NCBI GenBank assembly: GCA_902786505.1
Contig: CADACS010000012.1
Location: 1-39,727 of the forward strand
Length of the DNA: 39,727 nt
Source of the DNA: an uncultured Planctomycetota bacterium
Lineage (GTDB): Bacteria; Planctomycetota; Planctomycetia; Pirellulales; Thermoguttaceae
Reading direction: 5' to 3'
Shown here: positions 1-6,720 of the stretch, one piece after another
Position numbering within the stretch: the first letter of the stretch is position 1
How the letters are laid out: each line of letters begins with the position of its first letter
Program-made: the position numbers and the translations under genes
Notes under the pieces: model-generated
The model's database searches: none
Seen by the model: only the letters and a program-made list of their open reading frames with translations
What the model was told of the DNA's origin: nothing

Positions 1-59
1 TCGGCTACTCCATGTACGAAACGCGGGAAGCGGCGGCGAAAGCGGGCGCGGAGAAATAA
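1..59 (+). CDS. C-terminal end of an unidentified gene (partial)
   Basis: An open frame enters from the left edge and ends at a TAA at 57-59. It encodes the last 18 residues, ending in an Ala/Lys/Glu-rich helix-like tail (ETREAAAKAGAEK). A strong terminator follows at 96-143, which supports this as a real gene end. Too little remains to name a family. Confidence 0.6.
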   Translation, partial: GYSMYETREAAAKAGAEK

Positions 60-95
60 CCGCGCCCCAGACGCGTCGGACGCTGAAAAACAAAA

Positions 96-143
96 CCGGC
101 GCGCGGTCCCAACTTGGGGACCGCGCGCCGGCTCTTTTTTTAT
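96..143. terminator. Bidirectional rho-independent terminator
   Basis: A perfect 15-bp GC-rich stem (96-110 pairs with 117-131) encloses a 6-base loop. On the plus strand a T-run follows (134-140). On the minus strand the bases beyond the stem also read as a T-rich tract (TTTTGTTTTT). It therefore separates the plus-strand gene at 1-59 from the convergent mutarotase gene. Confidence 0.9.
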
Positions 144-175
144 TGCGCGCCTTCAGTCAGGAGCGCCGATTCCGA

Positions 176-1254
176 TCATTTTTCAACGCCGAAGGTGTGG
201 ACCGTAGTGTGGCGGTAGGTGTCGCCCGGCTTGAGAATCGTGTTCGGGAACTGCGGCTGGTTCGGGGAGTCCGGATAATGCTGCGTTTCAAGGCAGAACG
301 CCGTATGCTGTTCATAGACGTAGCCGTTGCAGCTCGTGGTTCCGTCGAGCCAGTTGCCGGAATAGAACTGGACGCCCGGTTCGGTCGTTTCGATCTTCAT
401 GGTACGGCCGGATTTCGGATCTTTCGCGAACGCGCAGAGGCTCATTTCGCCCGGTTTCTTATCGGCGAGGACGAAGCAGTGGTCGTAACCGCCGCGGAAG
501 TGCTCTTCCGTAATGCCGGCAATGTCTTTGCCGATCGCCTTCGGGGAGGTGAAGTCGAGCGGGGTGCCCTTAACGGATTCGACTTTGCCCGTCGGAATGA
601 GCGTGTCGTCGGTCGGCAGATAGCCGGGGCAGTTGAGCGTCAGGACGGTGTCGAGAATCGAGCCGGAGTACGCGCCGCCAAGATTCCAGAAAGCGAGTAA
701 ACGACGGTGACGTCGAGTTTGCCCGGATAGCCTTGGTCGCCGTCAGGAGACGTATATTTGAGCGTCAGGTACGCGCCGTTGTCGTCCGCGCTGCAGCTCG
801 CCTGCCAAATCTGCTGGTCGAAACCTTTGAGACCGCCATGAAGCGTATTCGGCGCGTTGTTGGTCGCGATCGAATATTCTTTGCCGTCGACCTTGAACTT
901 GCCCTTCGCGATTCGGTTGCCGTAGCGGCCGATGAGGGAGCCGAAGTACGGGCGGATCGTCTGATATTCGCCGACCGTCGGGTAATTGCAGGAAATGTTC
1001 GCGAAAACGCCGTTCTTGTCCGGGACGTTCATTTCATAGAGAACGCCGCCAAAATCCAAAATTTTCGCGGAAAGCCCATTCGAGTTCGTCAGCGTATAGA
1101 CGTTGACCGTTTCGCCTTCGAGCGTGGCGCCGAATTTCGCTTTTTCAATTGTAGGTTTCACGTTGGTTCCTCCAGGAGCGGCCATTGCGTCGCTCGTTAC
1201 GGTCGCAAGCATAGCCAAGCCGACGAGGGCGCACAGAAGCGTCGATTTCATCAT
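176..1254 (-). pseudogene. galM: Secreted aldose 1-epimerase (galactose mutarotase), broken by an internal deletion
   Basis: The reading frame from ATG at 1254 encodes an N-terminal signal peptide (about residues 1-26) and the GalM N-terminal half, with GRYGNRIA (109-116) and the substrate-binding His in NTLHGG (H139). After GYPGKLDVTVVYSL the frame breaks. The C-terminal half resumes in another frame at WNLGGAYSGSILD (688 down to 176) and keeps the HCF segment and the late EPGVQFYSGNW motif, whose Glu is the family's catalytic base. Compared with GalM family members, about 27 codons between VVYSL and WNLGG are missing, including the NHS(Y/F)W motif that carries the catalytic acid His. It would have interconverted alpha and beta galactose in the periplasm. 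An assembly or sequencing error is possible, but a missing block explains the junction better than a single-base slip. Confidence 0.85.
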
Positions 1255-1801
1255 CGTTAAAGATTCCTTAACTAAAAGTTGCCCGACTTGGCCGATCGAA
1301 ACCGCAAGTCGGCGTAGCTTGCGCGTTCGCGCCGTCGCGACGCGCGGAACTTGACAAACGGCGCCGGGAACCGGCGCGCGCTTCCAATTGCGCGCTATTA
1401 TAATTCTTTTGCGCGCAAATTCAACGCCCGAAAAAAATCGCCCTTTTTTACGGCGAGCGACGCCGCCGTTCCAATTACACAGTTATTCTACAAATCTAAA
1501 ACTGTGAACAGTACGACACTTACGAAAAGAAAATTTCATAAAAAACATTTCTTTTGCATAAAAAAATCGCTCATTAACGCGTCCCCGCTCTTTACAAAAA
1601 CGGAAAATTTTGCCAAAATACAGCCAAACGCAACGGATCGGATAGACAGATATTCTTCGGAACACGTTCTACACATTCGTCGACGCGCGCCCGGCGCGGT
1701 ATTTGCGGTTCGGGCAACGCGCGTGTCTACAGCGTTAGAGATTAGCATTCAGACAACTCGCGCGCAAGAACGCCGCGAGTCAGACAGAAGGAGAATTCTA
1801 C
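1255..1801. other. Divergent intergenic region between galM and glgP
   Basis: This 547-base AT-richer spacer lies between divergent genes. It carries the galM promoter (1397-1424). A weak plus-strand candidate for glgP is TTTACA at 1591-1596 with CAAAAT 17 bases later. The glgP ribosome-binding site (GAAGGAG) lies just before 1802. Short frames here have no ribosome-binding site or recognisable sequence and I do not call them. Confidence 0.5.
1397..1424 (-). promoter_or_regulatory. Sigma-70-like promoter for galM
   Basis: On the minus strand, TTGAAT (1424-1419) and a perfect TATAAT (1402-1397) are separated by 16 bp. The predicted start lies near 1390, giving a leader of about 135 bases before the ATG at 1254. 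Confidence 0.55.
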
Positions 1802-3958
1802 ATGGTAGAAAACAGCGAACGCGCCGCCGCTATGACCTCGTACGATAAATGCGTCGAGCTCACGAACAATCTTCTGTGGAGCTGGCGACCGCAAGTCGTT
1901 GAGATTTTCAAATTGCTCAACCCCCGGCGCTGGCGCGATTTGGGCCACAATCCGATCGCCCTGCTGGCCGAATACACGCCGGAAGAATTCGAACAGCGCG
2001 TTCTTGAACTTGCGCTTCAGGCGCGCATCGACGTCGCGTTCCGCAACTATCAGAAGTATATCTCGGAACGCACCGAATGGGCGAAGCAAAACGCGGGCGT
2101 TCTCGGCTCGCGTCCGGTCGCTTACTTCTCGCTCGAATTCGGTCTTCACGAATCGGTTCCGATCTATTCGGGCGGGCTTGGCGTCCTCGCGGGCGACCAC
2201 GTCAAAAGCGCGAGCGGTCTGGGGGTTCCCCTCTACGCGGTCGGGCTTTTCTACGACAAGGGCTACTTCAAGCAGTACATTAACGCCGAAGGCGAACAGG
2301 AAGAAATCTATCAGAACACCGACGTTCGAAATCTTCCCTTGAAGCCGTGCCGCGACAAGGACGGAAACGTCCTGATGGTCAAAGTCCAGCTCCGCGACGA
2401 AGCGATCTACGCGAAAGTCCGCTCCATGCAGGTCGGGCGCGTCACCCTGCTCCTGCTCGACACCGACGTCGAACAGAACTCCGAAAACGACCGCAAACTC
2501 ACGAGCACGCTCTACGGCGGCGACGAACGCACGCGCATCCGTCAGGAACTCGTCTGCGGCGTCGGCGGCCTGCGCGCTCTTCACGCGATCGGCGTCCGCC
2601 CCGGCGTCTTCCACCTCAACGAAGGGCACAACTCGTTCGTCGTGCTCGAAGCGATTCGCGAGCAGATGGAAAGCTGCGGCGTGTCCTTTAAAGTCGCCAT
2701 GCAGGACGTCGCGCAAAAGACCGTCTTCACGACCCACACGCCCGTTCCCGCCGGACACGACAGATTCAGCCCCGAACTCATTGAAGAGCACCTCAAGCCG
2801 ATGCGGCAGGAACTCGGTCTCAGCCTGACCGAACTCATGGCGCTCGGACGCGTCGACGTCAACCGGGACTCCGAAAAATTCTGCATGACGGTTCTCGGCC
2901 TGAAAGGCTCGCGATACGCCAACGCCGTATCCGCGCTCCACGGCGTCGTTACGCGCCGCATGTGGCGCGACCTGTGGCCGAACAAGACGGAAGAAGAAGT
3001 CCCGATCGGGCACATCACCAACGGCGTCCACGTTCCGACTTGGATGGCGTGGGAAATGAAGGTCCTCTTCGAACGCAATATGCCCGGCTGGACCGACACG
3101 AATATCGATCGCGCGGTCTGGGCTCAGGCTTATAATATTGACGCCGGCGAGCTCTGGGAAACGCACTTCGCGCTCAAGAACCTGCTCATCGACTTCGCGC
3201 GCCGCCATTACCGCGTCCAGCTCGAACGCAACGGCGCCGATCAGGAAGCGCTCGACCGCGCCTCCCGCATTCTCGATCCGAACGCCCTGACGATCGGATT
3301 CGCGCGCCGGTTCGCGACCTACAAGCGCGCCTACCTCGTCGTTCAGGACGAAGAGCGCTTCGACAAGCTCGTCAACAACCCGGACCGCCCCGTCCAGTTC
3401 ATCTTCGCCGGAAAAGCGCATCCGCACGACAACCCCGGCAAAGACGTCATTAAGCGCATCGCCTCCATTCAGCGCGAGCCGCGCTTCGCCGACCGCGTGC
3501 TCTTCCTCGAAGACTACGACATCAACGTCGCGCGGCATCTGGTTCAGGGCGTCGACGTCTGGCTCAACAATCCGCGCCGGCCGCTCGAAGCGTCCGGGAC
3601 CTCCGGCCAGAAAGCCGTTCTTAACGGCGCGCTCAACTGCTCGATTCTCGACGGCTGGTGGAACGAAGCGTACGACGGAACCAACGGGTTCGCGATCGGC
3701 GACGGCTCCGTCCACGTCGACGACGCCGTTACCGACGAACGCGACAACGCGGCGCTCCTCGACGTGCTCGAAAATCAGGTCGTCAAGACGTTCTTCGACC
3801 GCAACGAACACGGCCTCCCGATTAAGTGGATCCGCATGATGCGAAGCTCGATCGCGACCCTCGGATGGCGGTTCAGCGCCGACCGCATGGTCGCCGACTA
3901 CGTCCAACACGCGTATCTGCCCGCCGCGGGCGCCGTTTCCGCGAAAATGCCCCGATAA
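1802..3958 (+). CDS. glgP: Alpha-glucan (glycogen/maltodextrin) phosphorylase, GT35
   Basis: This cytosolic enzyme phosphorolyses alpha-1,4-glucans to glucose 1-phosphate using pyridoxal phosphate. The 718-residue protein is the shorter bacterial/archaeal type with the N-terminal DUF3417-like region (NNLLWSWRPQVVEIFKLL and the DLGHNPIALL segment). Diagnostic stretches are GGLGVLAGDHVKSASGLGVPL, NEGHNSFVVLEAIRE, FTTHTPVPAGHDRF and GHITNGVHVPTW. The cofactor Lys is K604 in EASGTSGQKAVLNGA, followed by the NGFAIG segment. The ATG at 1802 has a strong GAAGGAG site 6-7 bases upstream. It is transcribed alone and ends at the terminator at 4002-4034. It would supply phosphorylated glucose from storage or imported glucans. 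The 744-codon antisense frame over it is a codon-bias artefact. Confidence 0.93.
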   Translation: MVENSERAAAMTSYDKCVELTNNLLWSWRPQVVEIFKLLNPRRWRDLGHNPIALLAEYTPEEFEQRVLELALQARIDVAFRNYQKYISERTEWAKQNAGVLGSRPVAYFSLEFGLHESVPIYSGGLGVLAGDHVKSASGLGVPLYAVGLFYDKGYFKQYINAEGEQEEIYQNTDVRNLPLKPCRDKDGNVLMVKVQLRDEAIYAKVRSMQVGRVTLLLLDTDVEQNSENDRKLTSTLYGGDERTRIRQELVCGVGGLRALHAIGVRPGVFHLNEGHNSFVVLEAIREQMESCGVSFKVAMQDVAQKTVFTTHTPVPAGHDRFSPELIEEHLKPMRQELGLSLTELMALGRVDVNRDSEKFCMTVLGLKGSRYANAVSALHGVVTRRMWRDLWPNKTEEEVPIGHITNGVHVPTWMAWEMKVLFERNMPGWTDTNIDRAVWAQAYNIDAGELWETHFALKNLLIDFARRHYRVQLERNGADQEALDRASRILDPNALTIGFARRFATYKRAYLVVQDEERFDKLVNNPDRPVQFIFAGKAHPHDNPGKDVIKRIASIQREPRFADRVLFLEDYDINVARHLVQGVDVWLNNPRRPLEASGTSGQKAVLNGALNCSILDGWWNEAYDGTNGFAIGDGSVHVDDAVTDERDNAALLDVLENQVVKTFFDRNEHGLPIKWIRMMRSSIATLGWRFSADRMVADYVQHAYLPAAGAVSAKMPR

Positions 3959-4001
3959 GCGGCCGGTCTGAAACACGCTCCGTTAGGAATCGCGTTAAGA
4001 A

Positions 4002-4034
4002 AACGCGTCGGCAAAAGCCGGCGCGTTTTTTCTT
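4002..4034 (+). terminator. Rho-independent terminator of glgP
   Basis: An 11-bp stem (4002-4012 with 4017-4027, one G:T pair) with an AAAA loop is followed by six T residues. Confidence 0.88.
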
Positions 4035-4129
4035 TGCAGTTTGCGCGGATTGAAAACCCGTTATATTCGCAATAATCCGAAAATTCTATGCAAAACCCGA
4101 AATTTTTTATTAAATCGGGGTAAATATTA

Positions 4130-4158
4130 TTGATTTTTATATGGCTCTGAATTAGAAT
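4130..4158 (+). promoter_or_regulatory. Sigma-70-like promoter upstream of the small anchored protein
   Basis: TTGATT (4130-4135) and TAGAAT (4153-4158) are separated by exactly 17 bp in an AT-rich stretch. The remainder of the 3959-4302 spacer holds the glgP terminator and an untranslated leader of about 140 bases, with no other gene seen. Confidence 0.6.
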
Positions 4159-4302
4159 AATTTGGTAACATAGACAATATAGCGCAGTAAAGCCTGTAAT
4201 ATCGGTTCACGGATCATTAAGACCGATAAATATTTGAGGTCAAGCGCCGCCGTTTGGATTGTTGCAACGGCGCGCGCTGTTAAAATTACGAAGGAGCGGA
4301 TT

Positions 4303-4779
4303 TTGGACCAAACAGTTCAAGGACGGAAACGCGGGTCCGGCTCGGCCGCCAAATTGATTTTGGCGCTGATTGCGGGCGTCGCGTTGGGCGCAGTTTTGAG
4401 CGACCGTTCGCCGCGCGCCGGGGCGCAGCAGGCCCCCTTTGAAGGGAGCGCGGGAACCTTTCGCGATTCGTTGAACGCAGACGCGGCGCCGAGAGCGACG
4501 CTTGGCGCGGACGGGCGCGCGAAATTTTCGCGGCCGTTGGAAGTGCCGCCCCTGTACGCGTTCGACTCGCCGCTCGGAGATTCCGGAAGCCAGATCATTC
4601 TGGTCGATTCCGAGACGAAACGAATTTGCGTTTACTGGATTCGTCAACGCGGAGCCAACAGTACGATCGAGCTCGTCGCGACGCGCAATTTCGAGTTGGA
4701 TTTAAAACTCGACGACTTTAACTGCGAGGGACTGTCCCCCGGTCAAATTCGCGAGCAGCTCGATTCGGCGCGGCGGTAA
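4303..4779 (+). CDS. Small membrane-anchored protein, planctomycete type, function unknown
   Basis: I chose the TTG at 4303 because AAGGAG lies 6 bases upstream; an earlier ATG at 4234 has no such site. The 158-residue product has a short basic N-terminus, one hydrophobic segment (AAKLILALIAGVALGAVL) acting as a signal anchor, then a likely extracytoplasmic part. Its core reads as alternating beta strands: SQIILVDSETKRICVYWIR, then STIELVATRNFELDLKLDDFN. From memory, planctomycete genomes carry small proteins with this kind of core, but I know of no assigned function. It has its own promoter. The gap to the next gene is 237 bases with a palindrome in it, so it is probably a separate transcript. 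Confidence 0.75.
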   Translation: MDQTVQGRKRGSGSAAKLILALIAGVALGAVLSDRSPRAGAQQAPFEGSAGTFRDSLNADAAPRATLGADGRAKFSRPLEVPPLYAFDSPLGDSGSQIILVDSETKRICVYWIRQRGANSTIELVATRNFELDLKLDDFNCEGLSPGQIREQLDSARR

Positions 4780-4810
4780 GGCTGGAGGCGGCGCGCGGTA
4801 CGAATAAAAC

Positions 4811-4827
4811 GTTATAACGCTTATAAC
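4811..4827. promoter_or_regulatory. 17-bp palindrome, candidate operator
   Basis: GTTATAA and TTATAAC are perfect 7-base arms around CGC. The site lies about 190 bases before the HTH/membrane protein at 5017 and could be an operator or contain a -10 element. No matching -35 was found. Confidence 0.35.
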
Positions 4828-4840
4828 CGCAAAAAATAAG

Positions 4841-4863
4841 GCGGCGCTCATCATAAGCGCCGC
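4841..4863 (-). terminator. Hairpin with a T-tract only on the minus strand
   Basis: GCGGCGCT (4841-4848) pairs with AGCGCCGC (4856-4863) over a 7-base loop. Only the minus-strand reading is followed by a T-rich tract (CTTATTTTTT), so it resembles a terminator against antisense transcription. No minus-strand gene that would need it is visible. Confidence 0.35.
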
Positions 4864-5016
4864 GGACGCCGACAAAACACGAAGCGGGTCGTTTCGCTTT
4901 TGCCGCGCGTCGCAGAAGGGCCGCGCCTATGTGTCCGCGCGCCTTATCGCCTTAAAACGACAACGGCGGCCGAAAGGGTCCGCCTTTTAAAAACAGCCTT
5001 AATTAGGAACGTTCGA

Positions 5017-6513
5017 ATGTACTATTCCCTTGAAAAAACCGCTGAAATGTTGGATATGAACACGGGCGACGTCAACCGACTTCGCGAGCAAGGCAAACTC
5101 CGCGCTTTTCGCGACGGCGGCGTGTGGAAATTCCGCAAAGAAGACGTCGAAGCGTTCCTGACCAAAACGATTAAAGAGCGTTCCGCGTCCGCCGCGAACG
5201 ACCTGCTGAGCTCCGAAGACGACGAAGAAGGCCCGACCATGCTCGCCGACTCCGCCGCGTTTGACTCCCTCATTGAAGACGCCGCCGTCCGCGTCGGCGA
5301 CCAGAGCGGACTGGATATTAAGAAAGACGACGACCTCAAACTCGCCGACGACGATCTTAAACTTGCCGACGACGACCTCAAGCTCGCCGACGACGATCTC
5401 AAACTTGCCGACGACGACCTCAAGCTCGCCGACGATTCGACTCCGCTGACCGACTCCGCGTCCGCGCTCGTCGAAGACGCGCCCTCCGGCTCCGCGACTC
5501 CGTCCTCCGTCGACCTGACCGACGACGGCGTTAAGTCCGACGACGACCTCCTGCATCTTGGCAGCGACAGCGGTCTGTCCCTGCTCGACGATCCCGACGT
5601 CGAAGGCTCCAATATCCAGCTCGGCGCCGAAAAGGACCTCGTTCTCGGCGGCGGCAGCTCGACCGGCTCTGGCAGCGGGCTCAATCTTTCCGGCGACAGC
5701 GGCCTTGCCCTGCTCGGCGATTCCGACGCCGATTTCCAACTCGACGAATCCGCGTCCGCCCCGATTGAGGATTCCTCGAAGGTCGGCGAAGAAGAGGAAG
5801 ATCCCGACGGCATCTTCGAACTTGCCGACGACGTCGCCGCCGCCTCGACCCCGATTCTGAATCTCGATAAGAACGCCGACGCCGACGCGGCCACCGAACT
5901 TGCCGTCGCCGACGACAGCATCTTCGATCTCGCCGAAGACACGACCAACGGCACGACAACCGCCCCGGATACCGATACGGATTCCGATTCCGATTCGTCG
6001 AGCTCCTCGCAGCTCATCGCGGTCGAGAACAATCCGTTCGTCGTCGACGATTCCGCCGATTCGTCCGCGCAGGCCTCCGAGCCGGCCGCCGCGTCCGACG
6101 ACCCCTTCACCACGAACGAAGACAGCGCCCCGGCCGCAAACGATCCGTTCGCGACCGGCTCGTCCGTCTTTGGCGGCGCCGATTCGAGCCCGTTCGGCCA
6201 GGCGTCCGCGCCGGGATTCGGCGTCGCGTCGCAAGAAGTCGGGTCCGTCGATTTCGGGTCCGCCTCGGAACCGGATCCGTCGTTCGTCGCCGATTCCGCG
6301 AGCGAACCGATCGGAGCGCTCAGCGCGCCCGTCGCCTCCACGAACTTCACCGGCAAAGACATGCTCATTCTCGTGCCGTGCCTGATTCTGCTCATTCTCG
6401 CGACGATCGGCGCGTGGGAACTGTGCCGCACGATCTGGAGCTATCAGGAAGGCTCGTTCGATTTCGCGGGCCCGGTCCTCGAAACGCTTGCGAAGCTTGT
6501 CAAGCTAAACTAA
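5017..6513 (+). CDS. Excisionase-type HTH protein with long acidic region and C-terminal membrane anchor
   Basis: The ATG at 5017 fits the start of the HTH domain and has a TTAGGA site upstream. Residues 1-55 form a MerR/excisionase-like winged helix (YSLEKTAEMLDMNTGDVNRLREQGKLRAF, then GGVWKFRKEDVEAFL), the fold used for DNA binding. Residues 60-445 are highly acidic and Ser/Asp/Ala-rich, presumably disordered, and include five tandem DDLKLAD units (5329-5433). Residues about 449-470 are a single hydrophobic span (MLILVPCLILLILATIGAW), followed by a short tail. An N-terminal DNA-binding domain with a C-terminal tail anchor would place the HTH in the cytoplasm, tethered to the inner membrane. 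It could be a membrane-bound regulator or a chromosome-tethering factor; neither role is established. It is monocistronic, with a terminator at 6542-6576. Confidence 0.8.
   Translation: MYYSLEKTAEMLDMNTGDVNRLREQGKLRAFRDGGVWKFRKEDVEAFLTKTIKERSASAANDLLSSEDDEEGPTMLADSAAFDSLIEDAAVRVGDQSGLDIKKDDDLKLADDDLKLADDDLKLADDDLKLADDDLKLADDSTPLTDSASALVEDAPSGSATPSSVDLTDDGVKSDDDLLHLGSDSGLSLLDDPDVEGSNIQLGAEKDLVLGGGSSTGSGSGLNLSGDSGLALLGDSDADFQLDESASAPIEDSSKVGEEEEDPDGIFELADDVAAASTPILNLDKNADADAATELAVADDSIFDLAEDTTNGTTTAPDTDTDSDSDSSSSSQLIAVENNPFVVDDSADSSAQASEPAAASDDPFTTNEDSAPAANDPFATGSSVFGGADSSPFGQASAPGFGVASQEVGSVDFGSASEPDPSFVADSASEPIGALSAPVASTNFTGKDMLILVPCLILLILATIGAWELCRTIWSYQEGSFDFAGPVLETLAKLVKLN
5329..5433 (+). 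repeat. Five tandem 21-bp units encoding DDLKLAD, with a 42-bp higher-order period
   Basis: Each unit encodes the same seven residues. Synonymous codons alternate between odd units (GAC GAC CTC .. CTC) and even units (GAC GAT CTY .. CTT), so the DNA repeats best at 42 bp. This suggests growth by duplication of dimers. It is coding sequence, not a CRISPR. Confidence 0.9.
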
Positions 6514-6541
6514 CGCAACGTTCCTTCTAACAAAGCGATAT

Positions 6542-6576
6542 GGCGCCGGTTCCTCAGCGAGCCGGCGCCTTTTTTA
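6542..6576 (+). terminator. Rho-independent terminator of the HTH/membrane protein gene
   Basis: GGCGCCGG (6542-6549) pairs with CCGGCGCC (6562-6569) across a 12-base loop, and seven T residues follow. Confidence 0.88.
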
Positions 6577-6639
6577 TTGTCCGCGACGCTCTTTTTGGAT
6601 TTTTTTCCGAGCGCGGCCCCACAATAAACCGCGATTCTG

Positions 6640-6645
6640 TATAAT
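6640..6645 (+). promoter_or_regulatory. Candidate -10 element for the rhamnosidase-like gene
   Basis: A perfect TATAAT lies 75 bases before the ATG at 6721. No convincing -35 hexamer is placed 16-18 bp upstream, so another factor or an activator may be involved. Confidence 0.4.
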
Positions 6646-6720
6646 GGGCGGAAACAGTATCTCGTCGGCGCGGGACTGACTCGCGCCGCAATTTGGAACT
6701 CATTTGGGAGACGCCCGTTT

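Noticed and set aside
1742..3976. 744-codon antisense frame over glgP
   Set aside because: The plus strand encodes a textbook phosphorylase with a ribosome-binding site. The antisense frame is open because the gene avoids codons complementary to stops, and its product has no recognisable domain.
4234..4302. ATG at 4234 as start of the small anchored protein
   Set aside because: No ribosome-binding site is present, and a TTG 69 bases later has AAGGAG at ideal spacing directly before the signal anchor.
5329..5433. Regular repeat that could suggest a CRISPR
   Set aside because: Units are contiguous, in frame and without spacers. They encode DDLKLAD repeats inside a gene.
4999..6234. Antisense frames (up to 469 codons) over the HTH/acidic protein
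   Set aside because: They mirror the repetitive Asp/Ala/Ser codons of the sense gene and have no start signals.
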